Shown here piece by piece: positions 33,412-48,400 of a stretch of DNA of 64,000 nucleotides (the stretch's first letter is position 1; every line of letters begins with the position of its first letter). A model generated the notes under the pieces. That model was given only the letters and a program-made list of their open reading frames with translations, had not been told where the DNA came from and made no database searches. The stretch lies in contig CP137667.1 of NCBI GenBank assembly GCA_037976565.1, positions 35,383,366 to 35,447,365 of the forward strand. The letters are read 5' to 3'. The position numbers were made by a program, and so were the translations under genes. This stretch comes from Mesocentrotus franciscanus (lineage: Eukaryota > Echinodermata > Echinoidea > Camarodonta > Strongylocentrotidae).

Positions 33412-36400
33412 GTGAGTTTCTGTAAGTAGAGGTGGTCGAGTGGTTTAAGCACTTGACTGGAGATGCAAAGGTCGGGGGTTCAATCCGGCACATGTAACAT
33501 GTTCTTGATTGAGGTTCTTACGCGTATGAATGGAGAATTCAAAGCTGACGGAGGTTGTAGCCCTTCTAGGCAGAAAAAGTCCATATCATCTCTGAATCTT
33601 GGACAGTCTTGCAACTGTTCTGACGTTTCTAATACCTGTTCAAACCTTTTTCTTACCAGAATACCTATGATATCCAACAATTTTTTTCTTCTTCATATAT
33701 TCACATGACTATTACAAACCCTAACATAATTTAATGACATCTTAAGATATTGCAATTTGTCACAAAGTTGGATCGCATTCCTATCGTATACTGTACAATG
33801 AACATTCACATGTTTCATTCATCCTCTATCCTCTGTCCCCCCTCCTCCCCCACCCACCTACAGGCCAAAGAAGTGGTGGGAATATGGAACAAGCACCTGC
33901 AAGACGCACGCAAGATGCACGAGACCAACATGCGCATCATTCTCTTTGCCCCGCTGCTCTACAACAGAAGCACCCTGGCCCCCAAGTGGCAGCAGTGGAT
34001 GAGGAAACTGGATCTTATCATAGATGAGTAGGTTTATTGATCAATTTGTAATTCATGCTGAGGTCAAAGGTGATATCCTCGAGTGGGAAGAAATTTGAAC
34101 CTTGGATTTACATGGATTATTCAGCTTGCCAACAATAGTGTGGAATTTCTTGGGTAATATATCTGTAAATCACTTAGAGACATTGTTGATATATAGCGCT
34201 ATATTGACCCTGATTATTAACGTTATTATTATTATTAGGGTAATTAACTGAATGGAAAGATCAGATTTATTCATGTCTTAGATGTGGTTAGTAACCCTTC
34301 CAGGTTTAGGTCAGACCAAGTATGAAGTGAGATGGGACATTTGATGTCAGTTTGGGGGCAGAATTACTTCACAACACTGTGTAATGTATGGGACACAAGA
34401 TGGCCAAAAACTGTTCCTTGGAATTGTGCTTTAATTAATCTTACTTACATGTTCTCTTTCTACAGTATGGCTCCGCTTGAGAGGAAGAAAGAAGTATTCT
34501 TCAGGTTAGATGAACTTGACAAAGTATTGAAATATATACACACCAAGCTCTCATCCGTAAGTTTCATGGTGTCCAGCTCTCCTAGAAGTCAGGAAAAACC
34601 TGGAAAATGAGTTCCCCTTTTCTATTCAGCCAAAAGTCAGGGAGTTTTGAGAAGATTTTTTTGAATAAGGGGTTAGATGGGGGAATTCCATTGGCTCATG
34701 AAAATTTGTAAATTTGTCTCTTGTGCAATTTTGTAGTATTCACTTGACAGTTGGCAATGGTGGCTTTTTAGCTGGCAAATTTATGCCTCCTTCCTTCTAT
34801 GATCCTGGAATAACAAAATGCCATTAGGGAATATTCAGGGAAAGGGGATTTTGTTTTAATGAAATTGTGGGAGACCTGATAGGTATAAGGTTTACCCTGT
34901 TCGTCGGTTTGTCGCTTTGGGCCAGCAACTCAAATGGGACCAAATTTGATTCTATATTGAAAACTGTAAGTATTTTAAATCTTTAGGCACTTATCAGGTA
35001 TTTATTTACTTATTTGTTTTCGACATATACAGATGGGAACAGATGATTACGATCGAATGACTTGTCTCTTAGAGGAGGTGGAGAAAGTGAGTATATTTTT
35101 AAGATTTATTAATCCTCAGAACACAAGGCCCTAGAGGTCTCTAGAAGGATTCTATAGGCCTGTCTTCACTAGCTCGAGATTGCCAAATATCCCGCTATTT
35201 GAACTATCCCGATCGCAAACTATCCAGCTAATTTGCGTCTTCATCAGCCCGAAGGCGGGATATTTGGTCGGGATTGTCATCCCAAGATATCTTGGGATAG
35301 TTTGCAAACTATCCCGCTATTTGGCAAAATATCCCGCTATTTGTCCGGTGCGTCTTCACCAGACCGAAGACTCGCACTATGCGCGAACGCTGAGCAAAAT
35401 ATCTCGAGCTAATTTCTCAAGGTCGAGTTTCAAGTTTCGAGGTCAAATCTCGAGCTGATGAAGACGCGATTTGTAACTTCGGGATTATTTCCCAAATCAG
35501 AAATAACGGGCTATTTGGCTATCTCGAGATGATGAAGACGCGCCTAATGAGAAATTCATGTTATACTTTAAACTTTACCAATCACTTAATAATATTGTTC
35601 TCTGGGGCCGTATTCTGAAATTATGTTGTCTTTTATGTGAGGGAAAACAGTGATCGTTGTCATAAGAAACCGAAATAACGTGGAACTAACACCTACCATC
35701 GATGCTTGTGCGATGTCTCTTTTTACTTTACATGAATGAAGCCAGATTTGTGCAGATATTAATGATATTTGACATCATTTTACTAGCATAAAGATAACAT
35801 TATTTTCAGAATACTACCCCTGTATGTTTGGGATTCCATGTTGCTATACTGTATTAAACAAGATGAGCTTCAAACATTGCTTCTGTCCGAAAATACACCA
35901 AATCTAACTTTGCATGAAATGACTGGTGAGTAGATTAGTTGAGGCACCCCTACACATGTAACAGCTTTTGACTTGCACATTTACGGTAAACTCGCAAAAA
36001 CATGCATGTGAATATTGAATGATAATTTCTGCTAAAGTATCTGGGAATTGCAAGCCACCTTGTGAATAATAATTAAAGTAGCCCTTCAACCAAAATATAA
36101 TCAAGGGAAAGCTTATGACCTCAGGAATAAAGATCAGATCAGATTGGACATGGAGCAAAGTGTGTACTATATGGCTGCAGCAACACTGCTCGTGATGGAT
36201 TTTCCATCTATACTATGCCTGACTCGCCTGTGACAGTGAAGCAGGCATGGGTGAATTCCATCAACTTCACCTGCGAAAACTGGCCCATTAATACCATCAA
36301 TATCATCGTCACTGGATTCAGACGATGAATATTGTAAATCCAAGTTTATACTGTCTGGCCTAATTTCACTCATTTTATGAATGATAAATAATTAAAATTG

Positions 36401-39400
36401 ATGATAATATGGCTACTATCGACCGTCTAGCATGTGTGTTACGTACGGCGTTGTGTGAATGCGGAAATAATTATCCCAATCGCCTACGTCATCATCGAAG
36501 CCGCCCAATTTGTATGATTTCGGTTTCGTTTATGGGGAGGGGGGATGCCAAGATTCAATGTTAAATGTCTGATTGTGGTCACATATGTGTTTTTATGGAA
36601 AAGGGAAACTTTTTTTAGATCATGAGCTTTTATTTGTGACATACAATGTCTATTTGAATCAACGTCTACTTCAATACTAAAGTAACGGAGAATTGCAAGC
36701 CACCTTGTTGAAAAGTTGTCTGATTTTCTTGTGATTTTAAACTAATTTGGGCTTTACTCAGACTAGAAGGCATACAATGCTCTAAAACATTGATTGTTGA
36801 TTTTCATATCATAAGTCTAGAAGATTATGTCTGTCCAAAGTTTCATGTCCAATATACAAATAATTTCTTTGAAAATCAGATCACTTTTACATTGTAAGAG
36901 TGTGTGGTTCATTCACTGTCAAATTTGTTTAAATTTATTTAAGAGAAAATAAGGCACCTTTGTGATAAATGAATTTGTGTCTTTTTGTTGTTGAACAGGT
37001 TGAAAAACTTGAGGTGGCCTTGGAAGTAGCAAAAAGTCATCCTTATTTTGTCACATTTTAGTAAGTTTGTATTCAAGTATTCTTGAATTATCTCTGAATT
37101 ATACAATTACTACCACAACTACATGTAGGTAAACTGGGTAAAATACTTAGCCAGAAGCATCAAGTGAATACCAAAGTTTGCTAAGTATTTTATCTAAGCC
37201 AAAAACTGAGTAAAATACTCATATTTCTGACTTAAGCGTTAAATTGAACACCGGCCCATGCAATAAATTTTAAAGCTTGTATCAGCATAGGGTCTCTTTT
37301 AATGAGCATCTCATATACCTCTTTCATATTAAGGGTAGGAGAGAATTGAGACCCGACCAAATGCTAATAAATATAAATGATACCAGCATAACTTTGATCC
37401 GGACTAGTTGCAGACTGATTGACTTATACAAGCCTTGAGAGGGAGGGGGAGTTCGGAGTTGGTCTAGTCCGAAACTGGATTCTCTGTAATACGAATGGCA
37501 ACCACACTACTCCTCGTGGGTTCCCTATTTGTCTTGCGACAGGATGGTGGGCAAACATCAGAAATTGAAATTTGAAATTAAGCAATTATTATCCATTCAG
37601 AATTTTTTTGCTTTTCACTGGTAAAAGTTTACAAATCAATTTACAAAAAGAAGTAATCATTATCATAGACAATTACAGTAATGTTAATATACAGTCATAA
37701 CAGCTTTATTAGGGTAAGTTTAATACATGAAATCAGTTTTGTACGACGGGGATGGTGATAGAGCGGGAGAGTAGAAGAGGAGGTGGGTAGCCGAGAGTAG
37801 TGAAGAAAAGATAGAGAGAACAATGGAAACAAATGCACATAGCAATTGGATGCCCTCGGTCTATCTGCCGTGAATATTGTGGGTAGCTATTGCTCAGGGC
37901 TCTGTTTCATGAAACTTGTTATCAATATTAAACACATGGTAAAATTCTATGACAAATCTGCTCTCTGCCAGTCAAATTTCATGATTTCAGTAGCTTATAA
38001 CAGGTATTGTAACAAGTTTGATGTCATGATTTCAGGAGCCTATAACAGGTATTTTTTATATTTTTTTAATGGTAACAAGTGTTATGAAACAGGGCCCTCT
38101 ACTCGATCCTCATTGGCACTGAATATGTAAACAATATGAGAAAATAATAATTTTCTTTGCTTTTTTGTTTTTTGTTTTTTGTTTGTTTTGCAGTGATAAC
38201 TTGAAGACAAGAAAAAAAATGAAGGAGAGTCGAGTGAGTCGTCTAATGGCTCTAGTCACTATCAAGCAATGTGAGTACTGCCCTCTGTGGTAATCAGTAG
38301 GCCCAGTTCCAAAGCCCAAACATCATTTTTTTTTTTTTTACTGCCAATTTATACTACTGGAAATCCCATAAGGAACCATTGGTGTTTGATAATTCTGTTT
38401 GTTTGCTGTTGTTTTTTGTGAGTAGTGTGCATGCCTGACTTGTTGCTGCCCTGCATGCATTAGCACAGCAGCCAAGAGAGTCACGTGACAAAAAATGGAA
38501 TGATTGACCAATTGTTTTGAGAGCGAGCATTTACACAGTAGATACTAGGGCTGCGACGAGTAGTCGAATACTCGAATACTCGCACTGTTGACAGCTACTC
38601 GAGTACGATTTCTCGTACTCGAATACTCGGCCGCCATTTTTTTTTTTTTTTTTGCTTTTTTTTTCATTGGTTTTACAACCATCTCTGTGTCTCAACATAA
38701 TGCGTATAAAGAATACTATTTAAAGCTAACCTACCTTCCTAATTTGAAGGGAAGAGATTTAATAAAAAGTGTCGATTTATTACGCAGGAGATCTTTTCTG
38801 AGCAAGGTAGCTAGGCCTCCAAAGCGCTGACATAATTCCCTTCGGTAACAATGGCTGCGCGAGTCCAAAGGCCGCATTGCGACATAATCCTTTTCTTCGG
38901 GAGCAATGGCTGTGCGAGTCCAAAGTCCGCTTTGCAACATAATCCTTTTCTTTGGTGACAATGTCTGCCCTAGTCCAAAGTCCGCATTGCGACATAATCA
39001 TTTTCTTCGGTGATTGACAGGGGCGCGCAAGTCCAAAGTCCGCATTCCGACATAATCCTTTTCTTCGGTGACATACTTTTTTCTGTGGAAACACGCTGAT
39101 AGATTCTAGATCTAGACTAGATCTAGACTAGATCTATTTGTATTATTTTTATCGGAGCGTCGGCTTAAAAAAAAACAGTCGGGACTGTACCGACTCAGGC
39201 TTATTTGTGTGAGTAAAATCACCAAAATAAAGGCTAGCTAGGTATTAAGTTTTATTTTTAAATATTAAAAAAAAACAAAAACAAAACAAAAAAAACATGG
39301 TGTCCGAGTATTCAAGTATTCGCGGGCAAGACTGGGAGTGTACTCGAGTACCTCATTACACGGTTATGCACAGCCTTAGTAGATACTAGATTCTAAATAC

Positions 39401-42400
39401 CGGTGAAATTTCTGCTAACGTTAAAAAAAAACACACTCCAGAAAATGTGATAGTAGAATTATTTTTCTTAGTCTGCATGGAATATTAATGACTTCATTTT
39501 CTCTCTCATAATTTCAGATTGCCAGCATGTTAACGACACAGTGATTTATAAAAAGGAAATGTTAGCTACTCTCATGAACTTGAGTGAAAAGTGTGAAAAG
39601 GTAAGGTCATTTTGTAAATATAGGTATTGTATAGGGTCGTCAAAAAAATGCTTGCAGATTCAAATCATGATTGAAGTAAGAATCAATGATGTAAAACTGT
39701 CATTTATTTATTTTTTAATTAATTTATTCATTTCTAAAAACATTTTAAATGTATTTAGTAGAAAAATAACTCTCAAACTATAGTTAAATATGTACAGATT
39801 TTGGTTCACTGCATGATCAACAGTTGAGGCAGTCTTTCTGGGAATACACTTCTTTTACACAATAACTTGAGCTCACAAGAGACAGGAAATGAGGTCTTTA
39901 TGAGCAGGTGGTCTTTATCTGCAGTTTATTTTGGTATATTCAACCTGCTTTAGCAACCCCCTGTTTAGATATATCACCTGTCTATTAAGACCAATTTTTT
40001 TTGTTTCCCTTGAATAGTAGTTTACATTGAAAAACATGTATTAGAGCAAACTGCGTATGATGACCACCTACCTATAAAGGGGAAGTCCACCCTGATATAA
40101 GGACGGTTTTAATAGAAGCAGAAGAATGAGAGAAACAGGTCAGTGAAATTTTGAGCAAAAACCGAGTAGCAATAAGAAAGTTATGAATATTTGAAAGTAC
40201 GATCAATCAAAAACAAATTGGCAACTCTGTGACGTATCTTGCGAGGTCCCCTCCTTCCTCAAGGGAGACAAAAGACATGGCCACTATAGACAGGTGGCCT
40301 TTTTAGAGAGGTGGCCACTAAAACAGGTTTCACTCTCTATGTAATTACATAGAATTATTGTATTGTGATTTCCATTTTACATTATCTATCTTCTCTAAAA
40401 GGACATGAACACTTTAAAGGACAGAGGCAACAATCTCTTCAAAAACTACAAATTCCGCAAGGCACATGAGATGTATACCAAGGCTCTGGCTATAGGGTAA
40501 GTTTACCTATATTTACTCTGTAAATCTTCTTTTGTACTGTTAAGTGTCAAAATGGTATCATCTGCGTTATGTAGTAGTTTACTATTTTTTTCCCTGTTTA
40601 AGATGCAAGCCAATTAAATCATTGGAATGTCTAATCAAAATTCCTAATATTTCGCTAATAAGTAAAAAAAAAAAAAAGTAGGGCGATAATGGGTCTCCTT
40701 CACGACACCCTTGTCCTATAGTAAATCTCTCTGTGCAAAAACCATTTACTGTGACACAAAAAGATGCATTTTCATAAAATAGATGAATCCATGTTTTCAG
40801 TGATGGCCCAAAATTAAAAAAGTCAAGGACATTGAATGGAAACTTGTGAGATATACAATCGAAGGCCTTTTCAAAATCAATCATCAACAACATGCCTGGT
40901 ATATCATTAAGTTTGGTATATAATAATATATCATAAAGTAAACAAATATTTTCTCCAATAAAATGGCCTTTCAAAAATCCTTTTTGATTCTCATGTATCA
41001 AGTGGGGCAATACATGCTTTAATCGATTAGCTATGTACCCAGATGCTATTCTGTATATAACATTTAAAAGTGAAATAGGATGCCAATTTTGTAATAAATG
41101 TTGAGGCTTGTTTCCTTTAGGAATTAAAGTGATTATTCCTAATTTTTGTGACTGCGATAATTCTGTAAAATAAGCGAAGTTCAAAGATCTGACCATAAAC
41201 ATTTTAAGATATTGTCAAAAGAAACGAAAAATTCAACAGTGAAGCCATCTTGCCCAGGGGATTTATTATTTTTCATACTTTTTAGCATTAAATAAACCTC
41301 ACTTTCACTCAAAGGACCTTCTAATAATTTGGATAATTCTGGAGTTAACTTAGGAATATCTGGAAAGTCTCATAATGTGTCTATATCTACCTCTTCAGTG
41401 TCTTTCGTCTTATATAAGTTTGAATAAAATTTTAAGATTTTGTTTGATATACCATCTTGTCCCCCATTTTCTGTTGACAATTGCCATATTTCTTTATTTA
41501 CTTTATTCTGTTTTTCCAAGTTTAAAAAATATTTCGATGACCTTTCTCCTAGCTCCATCCATTCGATTCTAGATCTCAAGATAATTCCATCATTTACTTA
41601 TAAGCGTTCGGTTTCAAGTTGTGTCTTTTGTCATTTAATTCTTTTAGTAATGCGGACTTATCATTCCATATCACTAGTCTTTGTTCCAGTACTTCAATAT
41701 TTCTTTCCAGTTCCTTTTCCCGACTGACATCTTTTTTTCTTGATGAACGAGCCATAGGATATAGATTCACCCCGCAATAACATTATCAAAGTTTAAAAAA
41801 ATAATTGGTCATTGATAGAAAATTCACAATTTCCAACTATGTTATCGTTTTCATCGAACTCTACCTCATTTCTTGCATAATATGTAATTATCTCTTTTAT
41901 AGTTTTTATAATTTTTGACACAAAATTGTCATCTTTTAGTAGAGAATTACTAAATTTCCAAATTCCCAGACCCCGTTAAATTTTATTTAAAGTCAAGCTA
42001 AGACGAACCAATGAGTGATCTGTTCGATCAGTATTTAATGCTGATGAGGCTTTAATGGGTAATCATATTATCATATTATTATAGTGTGATCCAATATCCT
42101 GAACATCACATAAGTCATAACCTTTACCCCAGTGCTGTAAGTCAGGTGCCATATTCGGGTTTGGTTCGGTTCGGCAGAGTTCGGCATTTTTTTACACGAA
42201 CTTGGTTCGATTCGGGGTTCGGTAATATAATAGCAAGCAGCATTATAGCTACAGTGGTCAGCACTGGGCGGCCGGGCCGGGCAGGCCAACCAGCACGGAG
42301 GACTTCTGGCCACCACTCCTGATGAAAAACACTGCTTCCAATCGCCATGAATTTCACATTAAAAAACTGCTTTAAACGTAACTATTTGAGAAGAAGACTT

Positions 42401-45400
42401 AATTGTCTGTACGGAGATCTAAAAACAATACTTATTGGCAAGACTTCGTTGCCCTGACGGAGATCTAAAACAATAATTATTGGCAAGACTTCGTTGCCCT
42501 TACGGAGATCTAAAAACAATAATTATTGGCGGGACTTCATTGCCGACACGGAGATCAGAAAACAATGATTATTGGCAAGATTTAATAGTCCATACGGAGA
42601 TCTAAAAACAATAATTTTTGGCAAAATTTTGTTGCCCTTACGGAGATCTAAAAACAATAATTATTGGCAAGACTTCGTTGCCCGTACGGAGATCTAAAAA
42701 CACTAATTATTGGCAAGACTTTGTTGCCCTTACGGTGATCTAAAAACATTAATTATTGGCAAGACTTCGTTGCCCGTACGGAGATCTAAAAACAATAATT
42801 ATTGGCAAGACTTTGTTGCTTGCGGAAACGTTTACATTTTTCTGCCGAACATCCGAACCAGGTCTTTGTGTTCGGTTCGGTTCGGTTTGGTTCGGAAGAG
42901 CCATGTTCGGTTCGGCGGTTCGGCTACAGCACTACTTTACCCTATATCCTATGGGGTGACTCTGAAGCATTTGTCCAATATCCTGTACCTTTTTCAGTGT
43001 GTTCAACCACATCCTATACAGCAATCGTTGTCAGACGTCACTTAACATGGATGATTTCTGGGATGCGTTGTGGGATGCCCGTCGAGCCGTCACAATCAAA
43101 CCTGATTGGCAAAAGGTAATAAACCATTCGTAAAATGGGATTTATAATCCCAAGTATTTTTGTAACTTTCTAATGTCTAACCAGTCTACACAGCTTCTTT
43201 TGATATATGTATTTGCATGCTTTTGTTTTAAGTGTGAAATGTTATTCCACACTACCTTGTGTTTCTTTGGTATCAGGAGAGACATTTCAGGTTTCTCTGC
43301 GTTAACAGACCATGGGTTATGTGTAGACAATTTGGGGTCCTGATTGTTTGCACAATAAGAACATTTGGGGTCCAAATTCTTTACACAATAAGAAAACTTA
43401 GGGTCCTAATTGTTTGCACAATAAGAAAATTTTGGGTCCTAATTCTTTACACATTAAGATAACTTGGGGTCCTAATTCTCTACACAATAAGAAAATTTGG
43501 GGTCCGAATTCTTTACACAATTAGAACATTTAGGGTCCTAATTCATTACAAGTTAAAGAAATTTGATGTTCTGATTATTTTACTGGAACTCTTTTAGTGT
43601 TGAGCTTTTCACTATTTTATTTTTCTCACACAGCTATATGAAAATATGTGCAATGGTGTGCAGAAAAAAAGACCAATGTATTATGAATTGGGTCACAAGC
43701 AAAACAGGCAAGTTTATTTATTTTTTTTTCTTTATTTTTTTCCTTTTTTTCTTCTTCTGAAAAAGTCATTTCAAGCACTTTGTGGAAAAACTTGTGGAGC
43801 CCTTACTAACTTCCATTGAAATTTAACCATGATCTGATCATCTTCTTTTTTTGTCCTTTCTTTCTTTTCTCCTTTCCTCGTGACAGGGTCATTACCGTTA
43901 CGCCCAAGCTTTCTTTGAGCTGAAGGACATTGACCGTGCACTGCATGAGAACAAGCAAGGGCAGAAGCTGTGCGACGACGGCGGGTCCCAGACGGAGACC
44001 TCCAGCGGCAGGCAACCATGTTCAACGAAGAGAAGAAGAGGCTCGTCAGCCTCAACAGCGAGAAGAACGAGGTCCCTGATCTCGTGAGCGAGTCGGAGAC
44101 GGACAGTGATAGCGATTCAGTAAGTCGCTGCCCTAGAGAGGGCCCTGTTTCATCAAACTTGTTATCAATAACAACTGCTAAATTTCTATGACAAAATTTG
44201 CTCTCAGTCAATCAAATGCCACAATTTCAGTAGCTTATAACAGTAATTGTAACTTGTTGACAAAAAATGTATGAAACAGGGCCCTGGTGAAGGTGAATGA
44301 TAATTTGTCAGCTTTCCCATTCTTCCCAACTGTGTAGAGGTGTTGTGGTCTAGTGGATAAGTCACCGGAGTGTAGATCACAAGGTACAGGGTTCAAATCC
44401 TAGCCCAGCACTAACTTTGGTAAGACATTAATCTACATTTGCCATTCGCCACCCAGGTGTTGAATGGGTACCTAGTTGGATGCCAATGTTAATATAGTGT
44501 GCTCAGCTCAATATGCTCAATATATGTGAGCCTCTGTAAAAAAATAGTGCCAGGCTGGAATGCTCCCCAGGGAGTGGAGAATGTGCATACATTGTGTGCG
44601 GGCAAGCATGAATCCGATGACCAGGGTAATAATATATCCGCAACGCACTTAGAGACATCTTTGATGTATTAATCGATATATATATGTAGAATATTGTTAT
44701 TATTATTATTGTAATTGACATGCCAGTCAGTTGGGAAGAATATCTTAGAACAAATGTGTCCCAACAGAATTGCTCTTTGAATGCCTTCATACTAGGAATG
44801 TGACGAACAGGAGCTGAAATAGAATGGACCATAGCGTATTGAGAGTGATAGTTTTGACACGCGCATGCACTCAAGGTTCAATTCATGGAGCTCCACACAT
44901 TTCCCTCCCACATATGATCTCTATGGCAGGGAACTATTTCAGCGCTCCAGGAATTGAACCTTGAGTGCATATGCATTAGCGTGTCACAACTATCTCTCTC
45001 AATATGCTATGGTTTAGACTAAACTTCATACCATATGTGTATGTAGTCCTATATACCTATTCCTTTGTGCAGTACATGTGATTTTCAGCAGTTGTCAGTT
45101 TTGGGTTTTAATTTTGTTTTTATTGTTATCGTTCCAAAACCTCAACAGTGTATATCAAAAGGCCATTTTCGTAATGTAACCAAATTTATACTTAAGTGCT
45201 TCAATGCAAATCATTTCATTCACCTGTTACGAATAATTGTATTTCAATAGTCAGAATGCAAATTGCATATATTACGTGTTGTTAGGTAGGGCAAGCCATA
45301 ATGTTTGCCCTACCTAGCAACAACTGAAGTATGCAATTTTGAATTCTGACTATTGAGATACATTTATTCGTAACAGGTGAATGAAATAATTCTTCGTATC

Positions 45401-48400
45401 GAGGCACTTAAGGCATGAAGTTATAAAGAACCTGGGTCTAAAAGTCTATTTCATTGTCGCCCCAAAGGCTTCCAAGCTACCTACCTGGCTACCTGGCTGC
45501 CTCCGTCAGTTACTGACGATTGGCGACCACATCTGCACATCTTCTTGTTGTCTTTCTCCATTTATTTCTGTCCTGTGCAAATCTTTTGGCTTCTGAATAT
45601 GTGAGACCTGTCCATTCTTTGATGTTATCAAACCAATGCTTTCTTTGTCTGCCTCTTTTCCTTTTTCCTTCTACTTGGCTTTCTATTATTTGTGCTGCTA
45701 AGGGGCTCCCACTTCCACGCAGAATGTGTCCAAAGTAACCCATCTTGAGGCGGGCCACTTTTCCAAGGAGATCTGTTTCTGTGTTCAGTTCCTGTAGAAC
45801 ACTGAGGTTGGTTCTTTTGTCTTTCCAGCTGATTTTTAGCATTTTCCTCCAGAACCACATTTCTGCTGCCATGATGCGATTTTCATCGGCTTTGAGCAGT
45901 GTCCAGCTTTCAGCACCATAAAGCATAGCGCTCCACACCAGGGTTTTGACCAGTTTCATTTTCAGACAGGTTGAGATGTTTTTGTCATTCCAAAGGACGT
46001 GCAGGTCAACCATTCTCTTCTTAGCTATAGCTATTCTTATCTTTATGTCACTGGTGCAGCTGGCATTGCTGTTCTTTGTTGATCCAAGATATTTGAAGGT
46101 TTCCACTTCCTTGACTGTTTCCCCGTCTATCTGAATGCTACAATCTGTATCTGAGGTTTTACCAGCAACTAGGAGTTTAGTCTTTTAACGTTTAAATGCA
46201 AGTTGAGTTTCTTGCTGGCATCGTTGACTGCATATGTGAGGTTTTCAATTCCTTCTTTGGAAGATTCTATAAGTGCTGTGTCATCAGCATATCTGAGATT
46301 TGAGATTTTTGCCACCAAATTTAATGCCATAGTGTGCAACATCTGCTTCCCTCATCCCACTTTCTGTATATGTGACAAAGAGGTATGGTGATAAGATGCA
46401 GCCCTGTCTTGCACCTTTTCCTATCTCAAACTCTTCAGTGTGTTCACCATTCCATTGGATTCTAGCTCTTTGGTTTACGTAGAGAGATTGGAGTAATGTT
46501 ACGAGGTGTTTTGGGAACCCCATATCTAAGAAGATGGAGAATAATTTGTTGTGGCTCACAGAATCAAATGCCTTTGAATAGTCTATGAACATAATAAAAG
46601 CTTGTTGATCCATGGCAATCACCTTCTCAAGTAGAACTTGCAAACACACTAGCATATCTCTAGTCCCTCTTCCTTTTCTGTAGGCGGCTTGGTCTTCAGG
46701 TTGCTCTTGCTCTAGCTTTTGTTTCATTCTGTTAACAATTATCACAAGTAAGATTTTGCTGGTGTGACTGATAAGGGCAATAGTCCTGTAGTTTGAGCAC
46801 AGTTTTTGATCCCCAGATTTGAACAGAACAACAAATTCCTGTTTCTTCCATTCATCCGGCCAATGACAGGAAGTCCATATAGTCGCACACAATTTGTGGA
46901 GAAATTTGATACCATATGGTCCTGTAGCTTTCACCAGTTTGGCTGGTATTCCATCAATTCCTGGTGACTTCCCCCCTCTGAGCTTCTTCACTGCATGTTC
47001 TACTTCTGAAAGGAGAGGCATAGGTTCTTGCTCCATGATAGGGACCTGTTCTTCTGTTTGTGGACCCTCATCAATTGGTCTTTTGAAAAGCTCGGCTCCA
47101 TATTCTTTCCAGCGGTCCATTATGTTTTTCCTCTGATCTAAAGTGATGCCGTTCTTGTCTTTTATACATGCTTGTTGTGCTTCTTTGGGCTTGGTCTTGA
47201 CCGATTTGATAGCTTCGTACATTTCTTTGGATTTACCACCTATGTTGAAATCGTTCACTTCCCTGCATCTTTCTTCCAACCAAATTGCTTTGTCCTTCCT
47301 TATCTTTCTTTGGATTTCTGATCTTAGTTTCTTGTACCTTTCTTCCTTGACTTTTGCACCTTTATCATGTCTTAATTTGCTCTTTTCTTCAGCTAGTAAG
47401 AGGACTTCATTGCTAATCCAGGGCTTCTTAGCACGTCTTGTTGCTTTGCCGAGTTGCTTCAACGGATTCTTGAAGTACTGTTTTGTAGACTTTCCATATA
47501 GTTTCTGATGAAGTTTCTTTGTTAGTTTCTATTTCAGAGAGATTCTTCTTGAATTTGGTTTCTGATGAGTTCAGGAAAGACTGTAGAGTTTTGGGGTCAT
47601 CAAGTGATTTGACATTCAGCCTGCTTGATTTTGATATCTTACTGATTTTAGACAATTTGATTCGCATCTTTGCGACTAACAGTATATGGTCTGTATCACA
47701 GTCTGCTCCAGGGAATGTTTTGGCATCTTTGATGCTTGACTTCCACCTGCGCCTGATCAAGATGTAATCCATTTGGTTCCTATGCCTGTCCCCAGGAGTT
47801 GTCCAAGTGTATAGATTCCTTTTGTGGTGGTCGAACATTGTGTTTGTTATGATAAGATTGTTGACATGACAGAATTCTGCTAATTTATCTCCACACTCGT
47901 TTCTGTTGCCAAGGCCAAATTTGCCTACTCCGCACCTGATGTCTTCACCTTTTCCAATCTTAGCATTGAAGTCTCCCATGATCACTAGTGTGTCACCATT
48001 GTTTACTTTATCCACAGTTGTTTGAAGTAGGCCATAAAACTGTTCTATAGTGTTCTTGTCATGAGTTGATGTGGGAGCATAGACTTGGATGATAGTGAGG
48101 TGTTTTGGTTTTGCTTTCAGTCTCACCATCGCAATTCTATCTGATACTGGAGTATATGCGTCCAGTGCATTTCTGGCTTCGTTTGAAAGTAAGATGGCTA
48201 CACCACTTTCGCTTTTGCCGCTATCCTTTCCTGAGAAAACAATAGCGGTGTCTCTGTCTGGATTGAAAACTCCTTCCCCTTTCCATCTGGTTTCGCATAG
48301 ACCAACTATGTTCAATTTCATGCTCTTTAGTTCCTTTATCAGGAGTTCCAGTTTTCCTAACTGGTTCATTGTTCTCACATTCCAGGTGCCTAATCGTAGC

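Noticed and set aside
43636..43708. Exon-like block after cacacag ending AACAG|gcaag (LYENMCNGVQKKRPMYYELG)
   Set aside because: The TPR reads straight from 43115 to 43887 in phase 0; this block would split it and needs a rare GC donor.
44335..44400. Possible tRNA gene (A and B boxes)
   Set aside because: The flanking stems do not pair as an acceptor stem, and a SINE body and ATT tail follow.
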